Source of the DNA: Toxoplasma gondii ME49 | Taxonomy: Eukaryota > Apicomplexa > Conoidasida > Eucoccidiorida > Sarcocystidae | Direction of reading: 5' to 3' | DNA: 64,000 nt | Assembly (NCBI RefSeq): GCF_000006565.2 | Contig: NC_031468.1 | Location: 1,054,001 to 1,118,000 of the forward strand | In this document: piece after piece, positions 1-13,200 of the stretch | How positions within the stretch are numbered: the stretch's first letter is position 1 | How the letters are laid out: each line of letters starts with the position of its first letter | Program-made: the position numbers and the translations under genes | The notes under the pieces: model-generated | The model's database searches: none | Told to the model about the DNA's origin: nothing | Seen by the model: only the letters and a program-made list of their open reading frames with translations

Positions 1-185
1 CCCTCTCACGAGAGCCTTTGGCTCTCCTCTTCTTCAGTCGCTTCGCGCGGCTTCTCTACGAGCGAATCTCGCGGACCTTCCAAGAGGACCCTCTCCACTC
101 TGGCAGACGTTGCTCACTCCTCTTTCTCCTTCTTCTCGCCGTTTCCTCTCCGATTCCCCCCCTCTTCTCGAGAGAAATCGCAGCA
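1..185 (+). other. 5' flank/UTR of the Asterix-like gene
   Basis: Pyrimidine-rich sequence (CTCTTCTTC, TCTCCTTCTTC) directly upstream of the chosen ATG at 186. An upstream ATG at 18 opens a frame that runs through 186 in frame into the intron, but the stretch is low complexity and lies before the conserved DPR motif, so I treat it as untranslated leader. Confidence 0.4.
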
Positions 186-553
186 ATGGCGACTCCGACC
201 CTCTCCCCTAACGGTGTGTCTTCCGCTGAGCCTTGGAAATTCGTCTTGTCTCCGTTAAACATCGATGAAGTCTCTCGAGCAGCTCCTTCGACTCTGTTTG
301 TTTCTCTCGCGAGAAAGGCTTTCCACCAAGCGTCTGAAGGCCTCTGTACTTGCAAATGCTCAGAACAGTCCTTCGTGAATCTTCACAGGTGGAAAGCGAA
401 AAGCCCAACGGGCAACATTTCGCTGGCAGGAGGCCGTTTTCAACCGAACATTTGCATGCATCAAACATATGCATAATGCATCTATATGCAGTCATTTATG
501 CGCATGTATACTAATTCTTATACATATCTGCAGTCACATCTTTCCACTTGCAT

Positions 554-586
<33 letters not shown>

Positions 587-1418
587 CGTATGCCTGTATG
601 TAGCCACATGCATATTCACATATTTATTCATTTATATGAATAAATTCATGCATTTAGGTATCGCTATTCATGCATTTAGGTATATATATATATATTTATA
701 TATATGTATATATGTATATGCGTATTTGTCGAGGAGCATTGGCTCTTTCCGGTGTAGTGGAAGGGAGGTCCAGATCGTGGCATGTGAGCGTGTGTGTCTG
801 TTCCGGCGGAGGGAAAGAGAAACGCAGAGAGAGAGAAACGCAGAGTAGCGAAACGTTTCAGCTGTGAAACGGTCTTCTCTCTGCTTCTTTTCGTCGATTC
901 TTCTTCTTCTTTTCTTCACTCCGCTATTTGCGTGTCTCGTCTGCTTTTTCCTCGCTTTCCCCGCTTCGTCGTTCTTCTTCTTCGTCATCGTTCGTCCTCG
1001 ACCTCTCGTCTCTTCGCCTTCTTCCTCCCTGCGTCCTCTGTGTTCTTTCTCTCTTTTGCGCGACTCTCTGCTGCCGAGTTCGACGTCTGTTTCTTTGCAT
1101 GCAGACCCTCGGGACTTCCAGAACATCGTGGCGTACGTCCAGCCGGCGCCGAAGGAGCAGGAGGCGGAGGCGATGACTTTCGTTTGTTTGCCGCTGGTCT
1201 TGGGAGCAGTTGTGTTCCAACTCCACTTCCTTTTCTACGTCTGCTTCCTCTTGATTTTCGCCAGCTGGGTGTCTGCCAAGTACGGCGAATTCAACTTCCA
1301 ACAGTACTCCTCCGTCATCATGATGTGCGTCATGGGATTCACCATGCCTCTCCTTCAACAGACAGGCCGACGCCCGGCCGCGCCAACCGCCGCGCCGCCT
1401 GCGCCTCCTGCCGCCTGA
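186..1418 (+). CDS. Asterix-like (WDR83OS/UPF0139) ER membrane protein
   Basis: Two coding exons, 186-213 and 1105-1418, join in phase (AACG|gtgtgt ... gcatgcag|ACCC) and give 113 residues. The N terminus carries the family-like motif NDPRDFQNIV near residues 9-18. Three hydrophobic segments follow at about 33-50, 51-66 and 78-94, then a Pro/Ala-rich tail. Length, the DPR start and the serine-flanked third segment (QYSSVIMMCVMGF) match the Asterix family. In animals Asterix is a subunit of the PAT complex, an intramembrane chaperone at the Sec61 translocon that helps multipass proteins fold. Only 28 coding bases lie in exon 1, so a genome annotator could easily start the protein wrongly inside exon 2. 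The 891-base intron holds TA microsatellites. The family call rests on recalled motifs and topology, not on a search. Confidence 0.82.
558..720. repeat. TA microsatellites and short direct repeat in Asterix intron
   Basis: A (TA)n run occupies 558-586 and an interrupted TA/TATG run 680-720. Between them an 18-base direct repeat with core ATTCATGCATTTAGG occurs at about 644 and again at about 666. All of it lies in the single intron of the Asterix-like gene. Confidence 0.8.
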
Positions 1419-1825
1419 GGGATGCCTGTGCACCAGTGAAGCAGCCAGACTTCTGTCGCTGTGCCTTTTCCTCTGAAACGAATCCTTCTCAAGGTCTTAC
1501 GCGGCTGGACGTGCAAAGACTGTGTCCTCAGAACGCTTCGCTCTCCTAACGCACTGCTTTCTGCGGTCTCCTCTCACTGGCCTCGCTGCTTTGACGACTG
1601 CGTCTTCCTGAGATCTTTGTCCTCACTTCCACCCCCACCGCCTACCGTGCTGAAGATTCACCCTCACTTGCCCGTCTGCGCGCAAACAATTGCGCGTAAA
1701 AATTGATCGAGCCGACACACACACACACCCGACACAGAGATACAGACCTCCAGTTCTTGACCACCGCATGCACATGTACTATCTAAACAAATAAACATAC
1801 ATACCTATACATGTATCTCTCTCTC

Positions 1826-1880
1826 TATATATATATATATATGTATATATGTCTATATATATATATATATATATATATGT
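1826..1880. repeat. TA/TATG microsatellite
   Basis: Nearly uninterrupted alternating T and A with two TATG interruptions. Confidence 0.9.
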
Positions 1881-2758
1881 ATGAGGCGTCTGAACCTGTT
1901 GAAGGTTACACGTAGAAAAGAGAGATACCTGTATTTGTTGCTTTCCACGCAACATGTTTATTTGTGACGCTCCATGGCAGAGTGGTGACCGGCTTTCGGA
2001 AGAGGTAGCTGTGTGCGTATCGAGAGGGGGGCAGAGAGGAGAGGAACGGAGGCGCGCAGAGCACAGAGCGAGGAAACACAGACAGGCAGAGCAGAGAAGC
2101 AGAGACAAACGAGAGAGGGAGAGGAGAAACGCGATAGAGAAAAAGAAAAGTGCAACGGAGAGAAGAGAAAAGGGGAGAGCTGGCGAGAAGAGAGGGAGAC
2201 CAGAGAGAGAGAGAAGCTCAGGCGAGAGTCGCAGGAGAAAAGGACGCACTGCTGTACAGACTGAGAAAGTGAAATCCAGACAACACAGATGCTCCTCCGG
2301 CCGAGAAGCTGGGCGGAAAGAAGCCTTTGCCTCTTCGTCAAGGCAGAATACGGCCCCCCGACGACTTTGCCTTTTTGTGTCTCCCCACTCAGTTATGGCA
2401 TGCAGGGGAACTAAGTGGCTTTTGCAGTTCTTCGAATGAGCGTGATTCTCCACACTCTCTGGGCAATTGTCACTCTTTTCAACTCGGAACCCTCTAGAGA
2501 CTTCTGGATTTCGACGAATCTCAACTCAGTGGAAGAGAAAACAGTGCACAGACGCGGGCACTCTTCTCTCTCGCATGCTTTGCTTTTGCCTCAGTTCCTG
2601 TTTTCCTGCCTCCTTTTCTTTCCGGCATGCGTCTGCTGTCGCTCGTTCCTCTGGCGCCCTCTCTCTGCTGCACAAGCGGTGTCTCGCCTCACTACCGTTG
2701 CCACGAACTGACATACAGAAATCCACGTACTCTTCAGACATACACGTCTACATGCCTA

Positions 2759-2799
2759 AATATATATATATATATATATAGATAGATAGATAGATATAC

Positions 2800-2832
<33 letters not shown>

Positions 2833-2833
2833 C
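2759..2833. repeat. Compound (TA)n-(GATA)n-(TA)n microsatellite
   Basis: A TA run is followed by four GATA units and a second TA run. Confidence 0.9.
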
Positions 2834-2959
2834 TTTTATATACGCAGGCGAGTAGAGATGCCAATCTCTCTATTGGTAAGAGTGGAGAATTCACTTGGCA
2901 GACACTTGCTTGTGTCGCCTCCCGAAAACACACAAGTCAAGAGACGAGCGTATTTTCAC

Positions 2960-3072
2960 ATATATATATATATATATAATATAAATATATATTATATATA
3001 TAATATAAATATATATTATATATATAATATAAATATATTATATATATAATATAAATATATTATATATATATA
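2960..3072. repeat. 22-24-bp palindromic AT minisatellite, about four copies
   Basis: After a short TA run, the block TATATATAATATAAATATAT plus two to four further bases repeats head to tail about four times (unit 24, 24, 22, 22 bases), ending in TATATTTTTG. Each unit is close to self-complementary. Confidence 0.85.
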
Positions 3073-3505
3073 TTTTTGCGCATGCACGTGTGCAGAAATG
3101 CTAGTCTCTCTGCCGCTTGCGAAAAGAGACATGCGCAAAGCATGAGAAAGGAGAGGCTGAGACACACATTTTTCACTTGAGTTGCTGCATCCAGAACAGA
3201 GCCGCTGAAAGCGAGAGAGCGATGGGCGAAGAAACAAAGCGAGAGAAGAGAATAGGGAAGACGAGGAAAGAAGAGACAGGGAAGAACGAGGAAAGAAGCG
3301 AAGAACGAGAAAAGCTGATCTCTCTATATGTAGAACATTCGCTCTTCCCTCCTTCCGCTGGAGGCCTGGCCTCCCTCTTTTTCAGATGAGATTGTTTTCT
3401 TCTCTCCCTTGTACATGGACGGCTTTAAAGGGGGGCCTCTTTACGTTGCCGAAAAGTCTCAGCGATGTTGGTTGTTCCTTCGGCCATGCTTCATTTCTCC
3501 TTCTG

Positions 3506-4825
3506 CTACATTTCTTCTTCAAGAAAGAAAACCGGAATCGAGCTTCCCTCTGTTACCACCCTGGCACTCTGAGACGATCCTCGACTCCGTCCCTCCAAGC
3601 CTCCGCTCTTGTCTCGAGCGCCGCCGCGACTGCGTCCGGAGACACTTGAGGGCTCCAGAGAGAGGTGTCTCCTCGCGCTCGCGCCGCTGTCGACCGAGCT
3701 GGTGAGGAGCAGCGACGCCCAGGAAGGATCTCCTTGCGATGGCACGAGAGCGAGGCCATTGTTCTCTCCTTTCTTCGCGTCCAGAGGAGACGGCGCCGCG
3801 GCTTCGTCTGCGAAAAGGCCCTGCGAGAGGAAGTCTCGTCCTCGACTCTTGAAGAGAGCCAGCGAGCCACCGCGTTTGCGCCCCTCCCGCCCCACACGCA
3901 AACCATGCGCGGAGAAAGGAGTCTCTCCGAGCCCCAGCGCCTGCCGGAGCAGCTTCGAGCTGCGGCCCTGCGCCTCTGGTGGCGTCTCCGGGCTCCCGGA
4001 CGCCCCAGGCGACGTGGAGCCCAACACGCCCGAAGCCGCTCTGGCCGCGCGGGGCGAGGAGGCGCCGCCCGGGGAGACCCCCTGGGAGGGGAGGAAAGCT
4101 GGCGAGGAGGGGAAAGAGAGAAATCGCGAGGGCGGTGGCTGCTGGCCGAGAGGATCCAAAAGCGCCTCTTCCAGCGTTTCCTCAGGCAGCGCCGTCAGGG
4201 CTTCCGGTGCCCCAGAGACTCCCGGCGCGACTGCGCCCGAAGCGCGGCTCGAGGGCGTGAAGGCCTGCCCGCCGGGATCCACGGCGGAGACAGCGAGGGG
4301 CGCTGAGGAACTTGCAGAGAGCGGCGGCGAAGCCCCAGAGGAAGGCAGAGGGCGCGCAAAGGCTCTCGACAGGAGGCCTTGAGAAGACAGCAACTGAGAT
4401 CCCCTCGAGGCGAGAATGGCATGCAGGCGTGTGTCCTGTTGAGCGAGCTGCTCCTGCAGCTGCTGAATCTGCTGCATGTAGTGCTCTCGGAGAGTCGCCA
4501 GACGGTCCCCCGCGTCCGAAGAGCTCTGCGACCACAAACAGACATGATTTGGAAGCAGCAGCAACAGAAGGCCAAACCAGAAACCAATGAAGGAAGTCAC
4601 ACACAAGGAGGCACTGCATGCTTCCCTGTGAATGTCCGAGGCAGAGACACTGGAAATGCGCAGGGGAACGCTCAAAGAGAAAGCGATTCACAAGACAGAA
4701 CACAGAGGCCTCGACAGACTCAGAAAAAACGACGCACGAAAGGCTGAAAAAGCACTCCCGCGCCTCCAACATGTATTCATGTCTAAGCAAAACGTACACC
4801 ACACCCCCGTGCGCATATATAAATA

Positions 4826-4858
<33 letters not shown>

Positions 4859-7800
4859 GGGTAGAAGAATAGGTAGATCGGCATACAGCAAAGACGCATA
4901 TATATATATATATATATATCACGCTAACGTGTAGGAAATCTTCGATTCAGCAAATTAAACATATTGCCATTTTTATTCTGGCCAGAGGGGACCCGGTGTG
5001 TTTGAAGCTTCACTTCGCGATCTTTCTCCCAGTTTTTCCGGGGAGAAATCCTCTGGAGCAGGTCGTTTTCGCCTCTTCGCTGCGGACATGTTTCGAAGAA
5101 AAAGCCAGCAGGCACCGCCCGACGAAGAGAGAAGAGACACGAGCACGAGAGAACTCAGTTTCCAGTGGTTGTTCACCGCGATTTTCCCGTTGCGCATACT
5201 TTTCGCATGGCGTCGAGCTCCCTCTCCAGAAGGGCGTTGCGCTGCAGGACCTCGCGGAGCTGCAGAGAAAAACGCGAATCGAGTGAGTGAGGAAACGAGT
5301 GTAGGACTGGGGACGTCTCAGTGGGGAGGGTGTCGTACGACCCACACAGCATAGGGAGAGAAACGTCTTCGCTTCTCGAACGCGGCCTCCCTTCTCGCAC
5401 GCAGACGTTCACAGTTTCACTCTCTTCTTCATCTGACTTCTGTCGACCTCCCTTTCCTCTCTCGTCTCCTTTTCTCTGCTTCTGCGCCTCTCTCGTTCCT
5501 CACTTGCTGTGCTGTGCCACTGAGGAGTGCAACCAGAAGCAGATTTTCCTGTTGGGCTGCTTGGAGGGCGGCGCTAATGGTTCCGACTTCGCACAGAAGC
5601 TCGTCGCGCTCTGCGCTGGGCAACGGAGACAGTCGCCCCGCGGCGGATGGAGCCGTGACCGCGGTCGTGGAGCCCAAGGCCTCGAGCTCCGCCTGCGCCG
5701 GAGACAAGCAGCCAGGGAGAGGAAGAGACAAGCAACAGCAGCCACAGAAAACAGACACTTTCACAGGTGAAGACCTACGGAGAAGACAGAGTCACAGCTT
5801 CTCAGTTTACTCGAGAGCACAGAGACCGTCCCTCATCCTCCGTACACAACTGGCACTAACGAAGTAAAGGACAGACCTAGAAAATGTACTGTATCCATCG
5901 CCTTTTGAGTAGATGTATCTGCGCGCACGATCCGCAATTGTGTAACTCGATTCAAATAAAAGAGAAGAATGCATTCAACGCAGATCTCTCGAAAGAGATT
6001 TTCGCAATGCGACTGACCGCAGACACATACGGAGTCAAAGATTTTCGCATCTGCATGACTTGTGTCTACGCAAGAAAGTCTAGAAAACTCAACACCAACG
6101 TCACCACAGACGATATATGTGCAGAGACCACAAGAGTCGTGGAGCATGCATACACAAATCTACATACACCTACCTATCCCTGTATATCTAGCTCTCTGTC
6201 TCTATCTCCAGCTGTCTCTCTAGAGTTCTGCTCACGTATACGCATATGTATGTACGAGTGCATCGAGCCATGTTTTATTTGAATATGCATGCACCCGAGG
6301 AAGAGAAGAATAGAGACGAAAGCCGTGGACTGAGACTTTTCCGTTGCTTTTTATCACGGGAGTTGATGGTATAAATCGCAGTGTCAGGAGACATTTCAGA
6401 GCCTCCTTTGAACGAAGTTGTGCACAAAGCAAGGCAAGTGAGCGGTGCTTTTGAAATTCGTTTTTCTCACTTTATTGAATCGCAAGTCAGCAGGCACGAT
6501 AACGAATTGCGTAGAAAAGTTTAAGGTATTTGGCAGTCAGTGCAAATGTGTGAGGCACAGATGAAACTTTCTGTCGCAGAGGTCTCACCCGTCCAGCAGT
6601 CGCCCCGCTTACGTCAGCATCGCCAGCCACTCGAGGAAACGCTGAAAAAGCTGGCAAGCAAAGAGAGGAAGTCCAGACACACGTTCAGAGACAGAAGCGC
6701 AGGGACGAATCCTGTGTCTTGGTTCCTCAGAGACGTTGCTCTGCACTCGGTTCGTCCTTCTGTCTCCCTGCCATTGCCTCAAGGCCAGTTCGGCTGTCCT
6801 TTTTTTGTGTTGTCTTGCGCCCTCCTTCAAAGCAGCTTCCGCCTCGCTGCCGCCGCTTTCTCTCCTTCCCTCTCTGAACGTCCCCGGTCCTCTTCCCCTG
6901 TCTCGATCCCCTCCACCGTTCCTCCGCTGCACCCCTGCCTTTTTTCTCCGTCGTCTTCTGCGACGCCCCAGCCCGGTCCTCCTCCTGCCGCGTCTCCCGC
7001 CCTCTGTGTTCTCGAACTCACAGCTACCTGCAGAGCCTGTCTTTCGGCAAGCGCTCGCGCCTCGCGGCCGCAGACTGGCTCCACCCGCGTCGACTCCAGC
7101 ACAGGTTGCGAGAGCCTCTTCGTCTCCTTTCGTGGAGCTCCGAAGGGTGCCCGACTCGGCGCCAGCGTCGCGCTTCTCTCCACTCGCGCTGGGCTTCAGC
7201 AGCGCGGGCGCCTCGACGGATGCCGCGCCACTGGAGCCCAACGCGTCGGAAACGGAGACACCCGCGGCGCAGGCGGCGACGTCGGCAGCAGCAGCCGCTG
7301 TAGCCTTAGCTGAGACGCGCTGGGGGTCGCAGAAGGCAACAGTGAACGTGGAGGCGCAGGAGAGTTGGACGACGCCCTTGCCATTCAGCGCGCGGAGACA
7401 GGCAGGTCGATTCGGAGGCACCTCAGGGTCACCGTGGCCGAGAATCTGCGCGGAGACGCAGAGCGAGACGGCGGGGAAGGAACGCGGTAGGCGAGAGGCG
7501 AGAAAGAAGGAAAGAGGGACAGACAGAAAACGAAGGAGGGCAGCAGAAAGAAGATGAGGAGAGCGGAGAAGAAGAGGAGAAAGAAGGGGAGAAACAGCAG
7601 GAGGAGAGACAGCGGGAGAGAAGAAAAAAGAAGAGGACAGGGAAGGAAAGGAAAGAGAAGAGGAGAAGAGCCAACGAAAGATGAGAGGGGAGAGCCAAGT
7701 GAACAGAACGACAGGCCGAAGACCTGGAAGTGAAAGAGTCGAAAGAGAGGAAAAGAGAGTGAGGAGTTTGAAAAGAGGCTTGTTCAACTGCATGCGCAGA

Positions 7801-10211
7801 AAAAAGCAAACGGCGAATCCGACGACACAAGCACGCAAAGTGATTTCTGTGTCTATCGACAAACCACAAAGATGTCGATCTATCCCTGCTTTCCAAGACA
7901 CCGCACACTCTTCCTCTCTCTTCCTGCTGCAAACTCCCCCCGTCTTTGCGCTGCTGCTCCTCGGAAAAGGGTGCATCTGTGGCTTTCGTCTTTTCCAGAG
8001 CGAAGGACTTCTGCGCCTTCTGTCGGCCTTTATATACACAGTTCGGCGCGTCCAGTTTCTTCCTGCTCACCCTGCTGGTGCCCCATGCCCAGACGTTGCC
8101 TGAAAAAGCAAAACAGGCAGCTGCTTTGTCCTTAAGAGTCAGCGGCCAGTTCGCATTTATTTTTTCGAATTGGATCTCTTTTTCGACCGAACTTAACGGC
8201 GAGAGAGGCTGTCGCATGTCTAAAGATGTAATTGGATGAAACTCAGAGTCGGAGAGGCGACACACGACACCAGTGAAAAAGCGGAAAGTGAGAAAACGAG
8301 AAGAATGCGTCAACCTGAGCTTCTGCGGGGGTTCTCAACTGTTTCATCCTCCTCTTCTTCCCTCTCTTGGGCAAACGCCCCGTTGGTGGAGAGAAGTTCC
8401 AGTCTCCACCACTTGCTGGTGTCGTTGCAGTCTTTGAAGCATGCATAGTGCACAACATTTAGTGAGTCTGCTAGAGAGTGGATGTCGGCGCGAGGACCGT
8501 TACTCACACAGCGGCGATGAAGCAGTGAGAGACTAGAGAGGGTGCCGAGCAGATCTCACAATCTACCTCGACAGTCACCACAGGAACGAGCGGCGCCACC
8601 ATCGTTGCTGAAGGTCCTGTGGCGTTGAAAGACGCTTTTCGGCTTCCCTTGGTGGAGCCGTTCAGCGAGCAAGAACGCGGGAGACAGTGGGGAACAATGC
8701 ACCGAGCACGAGAGGAGCAGACGATTCCGCGAAACAGACACGGCGACAGGCAGGCGCCAGCGTGACCGCATATACGGCGAAGCGGGGAAACTCAGACGAG
8801 TCAGCACAGCCCGCAAAGACGAAAGAGGAGGCCCCGGCAGAAAGACATCAGCGGCGAGAAGGAGACAGTGGAGACCGATCCTTTCAAGAGCAGACTCGAA
8901 TGGTCTGCGCTACTAAGGCTGTGAAACGTCGGGGACCTTGTGCATTTATTCGAATCTGTGATGAATCCATTCACAGTGTGCTCCATCTTAAAACATGAAT
9001 TGCCCTCTAAATGCTTCACAGAAGGTTCGAGCAGTTCATAGGGATTGCTGTGAAATTCATCCACGCGAGGATTTCGTCGAGTTCCTACACACTGCACTGT
9101 AATACATTTCCGGTTCTGTTTCAGTCTTCTACAGTGTTGCGTATACCGTTTTCGACGATGCATGCAGTGTGGGCGTCTCCGCAAACGACGTGGATGACGA
9201 AGAGACCAAGGAGCGCCTCCACGCGCCGCGGAAGAATCTCGTCAGATTCCCCTTGAACCTCGTGACCCAGCTAAAAGAAGAAAGAAGGAGAAGGGCGTTC
9301 CTTTCTTCTGGCCACCAAACATATATATATATATATGTGGATGTATACACGCCATACTCTAGGCAGAAATACATGTGCATATCGATATACATAACTAAAC
9401 ACATGCATGTCTAAATATATGTTTGCATATATTTAGACATTTGAAGACACATACACATAAATATTAAAAGAAATACAACTCCACGTATACACATTCACAT
9501 GCATATACGGATATATCCAACATATATACATATACCTCTTTGTGAATGTACACACATAAAAACGTGTGTGTCAATATACATTTCAGTGTTGAGGATCGAG
9601 CAAAGCGATGAGTGCTGTTTCCAGGTGTCTAGAGCTTTCGCATCCTCTCTGTCTCTCGCGTCTCTTGCTGAAACGCTCCTGCTTGCAAAGGTCACTTCCA
9701 TCGAAAAAGAACAGAACTGCAGCCTCAGAAAACATACACATGCATGCGCATTATTCTCACCCGGCATCCAAATAATGAATTTAATGATATATAGACAGAT
9801 ATACGCAAATATATACACAACTATGGGCATGCATATAGTAGTACATACAGATACATACAGATACACATACACAAACATCTACATGTATAGATATATATAT
9901 ATATATGGGTATTTGCATATGCATGCAGAAAGGAGAGCTGCTTTGAGTGCAAGTGAGTTGTCGAGGTTCCCGTGAGGTGAGTTTTTCCGTCGAGAGACTT
10001 ACGCGGCGGCCTTGACCCCAGGTGTACAGCTCCCCGTCTGTTGTGACGCATGCGCTGTGCTGAGATCCGAGTGCGACGGAAACAACCGCCTGAAAGCAGA
10101 CAAACGCAGAAGAAAGAAGGCCTCCCATTTAGGTCCCCGCCAAAACCATAACAGACGCAAAGACGAGGACCACGACATACATATATGTATATATATATAT
10201 ATACACGTATG

Positions 10212-10242
<31 letters not shown>

Positions 10243-13200
10243 TTATATATATATATATATATATCTACGTATCTATCTAGTTGCTTGTCACTTGATTTTG
10301 TAGTGTGTTTTTAAAATTCGAACGGTGCGAACTTGGGTCAACATCCACATTTCTTCGTGCACCGAAATGCAGACGCATCCTGTCTATCGAGGAAGGCGCC
10401 GCGTGACTGAGTCGCTCAGGCCGACTCTTCTCTCTCGATCGGGAGAAACAACAAATGGAGAGCCCTCAGAAGCCTAAACAAGCTCTGCAAGCCTGAATGC
10501 GCTCTGCAGAGAGATCCTCGTTGACGGCTTCGATCTTCTCTTCCTTCGTGAAGCTCGCCAGGCGCTGCCGAAAACCAAATTCAAATGTCTGCCCTCCCCA
10601 CTCACGCACAACGCACCGAGGAAAAAGACCAAGACAGGGAGAGAAAGAAAGGGAGAGAAAGACAGGAGAAAAAGAAGGGGGAGAAAGACAAAGAGAAGAA
10701 GAAGGACAAAGAGAAGAAGGACAAAACGGACCTCCCGCGCTTACCTTGTTTCTCAGAGGGCCGCTCACATGCTTCGGCAGCAGCTGCGAACCTCGCGTGG
10801 AACCGAGGCCAAGTTTACCAAACGCTGCGCCGCCCCAGGTGTACAGAGTCCCCGCAGAGGTGACGCAGGCTGGGGAGGCCGAGAGTCGAGAAAAAAAAGA
10901 AACAGAAGAGAAGATAAACAGAGGGAAACATGGCGACGACGACGCAGACTGGAGGTGCAGAAGACCGAGAGAGAAGCAGATGAGAAGGAACACAGGAAAG
11001 CAAAGGCGACGAAGAGATGGGGGGAGCCGAAGGGAGCACAGACAGCAGAAAATGTCAGAAAAAAAGAGAGAATGGAGGTGGAAGGAAGGAAAGACATGAG
11101 GGGAAATCGCGAGGGAAAGAGAGAGAGAAATGGAGAGAAGTAAGGGCGAGCGAAGAAAAGAACACCAGAAAACAGCCTCGAAAAAGACGAACAAAAGGAG
11201 AAAAAGAACTCGCGCTGACCTGTGTGGTGGGCTCCGCATGCGATAGCTGTGATATTCACATTCTCCAGTGCATGCACGGCAGTTGGCTGAACGCAGTGTA
11301 CAGACAGTGAAGGAGCATCTTGAACAGAAAGACTCTCCGTTCCCTCTCAACTTGAGACACATGCACACAATGCACACATACAATTATTTATATATATATC
11401 TGAATGTAGATCTGTATGTGAATGTGGATATATCTATCTAAAGATATGATTGATATTGACATCTCTATGTAAGAATGCGTCCACATGCAAATATGACTAC
11501 AGGCGTATGTTTCTGTATACATATCCATGTAGATTTTTATGCATAAGGGTGTGCTTGTGCATTTGAAGATGCATTTTCAACTGCGCAAGCCGATGAAGAA
11601 CTGCTTCTGTAGATTTATTGGTTGTATTATAATAGTTTTACATGCCGCGTTTTGACTTCTTAACGCACCAAGTGTCGGTCCTCTTCGTCGCCATGTCCTG
11701 AGGAAGAGCAAAGCGACACAGGAAGCAGCGAACTAAACAGCGAACTAGACAGCGAGGAGGAGAGAAGAAAGGACAAGGAAGACTCTAGGAAAGCGGCGGC
11801 GTCATAATCTGGAGACACAGGCCGACCGCGCGCTGCAATCACCCTATCCAGGCTCAGAGTAGGGCCGTCTCTGTTAGGAGAACCGGTGCTCCTACGTCGA
11901 GAACTCCAAATGTGGATCTGGAGTCCGCATGCCGGAGAGCAGCAAAAAACGGAAACGAAAATGCGCACCCGCCGATCCTCTCAGCGCACAGGATTCAAAG
12001 AGGAGCAACGAAGGGAAGAGAGAAACGGGGAAAACTTGAGGAGACTTTCGAGAAACTCGGAACGGGGCAGGAGACAACAGACAAAGCTGCGCCACTGTTC
12101 TTTCTTTTCGACTCCAACCTCAGAAGAAAGTTGATGACAACGCGGCTTGCATCTCTACATTCGCATGAGGAAACTTAGGTCCCCCTGCTGATCATATGTA
12201 TATACACACGTATATGCCTTCGCGAGGCGAAGGTCTTGGTCTTGCGCATGCGCGCGCATGCACGCGTGAAAAAGTCGTATGCGAGACTGCATCGCGTTAT
12301 GGACCCGCGCATACGGACCAAAAAATGCTCATGGGCAGCGGACGAGGTCTCCGCAGAAGAGCGTCTAACCGCGTATATCGATGTCTACATGGAGATCAGG
12401 AGTTGGCAGATTCAGGTGGATGCACAGCTCTCGGAAGTTCGGACTTTTCGGACTGACCGAGTCTTCCATTGAGTCCGAGGCCACAGGTGAACAGAGACGT
12501 TCTGTCTTGTTCGTAGATCCCGAGAAACGCGGAGTGGTACGGCCCGCATGCGACGTCGGCGATGAAGTAGCCGCAGAGACTCTCCAGGACGCGGGGTGTA
12601 CATACAGCGCAGGCGGAGGCCAGCGGCTCGGGCCTCGCGCCCGTGGCCGGCGAGAAGACACCTAGGCCTGCAGACGACGGGATCGAGAGCCCGTGGAGCC
12701 CAAGGCGCCCGTTCAGGGCGCAGCCCCAGGCGTAGGCGCTGCCGTCGTCGAGGCAACACACCGTGTGCTCTTGCGAACAAGCCACCTGGGCAAAGAGAGA
12801 AGACGAAAAGCAACGCGGAGAAAGTGGAGGGGAAATCAAACGCAAACCTAACGGGGACAGGCAAAGGAAAAGCGAGGGGAGAGAGACAGAAAAGAGGACA
12901 ACTCGGAAAAGAGAGAGGAAAAACAGCGAAGCCTGAGAAGAGAAAGAAGAGAAAGGAGAGAAAACAAAGAAAAGATTCGCCCCAGCTTTGTCGCTTTCGG
13001 AGACACCCTCTTCCCCCTGTTCCCCACTTACCGCCTTGACGACCTTCCCGTGAAGGGCCTTGACGAGTCTGGGGACGGATGCGTCTCTTCTGTCTCCTGT
13101 CCCCAGCTGTCCCTCGCTGTTCGCACCCCACATGTACAGCTCGCCGCTGTGGGCGACGACGGCCATCTGCATGCCTCCCGCGGAGACTCTTTCACTGTTG

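Larger units (their letters stand above)
1419..3505. other. Convergent intergenic region, no gene seen
   Basis: This is the spacer between the 3' end of the Asterix-like gene (+) and the 3' end of the RCC1-repeat gene (-), so it should contain both 3' UTRs. It holds TA microsatellites (1826-1880, 2759-2833), a purine-rich stretch at about 2010-2270 and a TA-rich minisatellite at 2960-3072. Open frames here are low complexity (R/E/K or S/L rich) and have no recognisable motif. Confidence 0.6.

Noticed and set aside
3609..4382. 257-codon plus-strand frame opposite the last RCC1-gene exon
   Set aside because: Shadow of the Ser/Ala/Pro-rich tail; Pro/Arg/Gly-rich with no family pattern.
11660..11968. 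Minus-strand open frame inside an RCC1-gene intron
   Set aside because: Direct joining of exons 4 and 5 gives a continuous RCC1 blade, and this frame has no phase-compatible splice sites that keep the blade.
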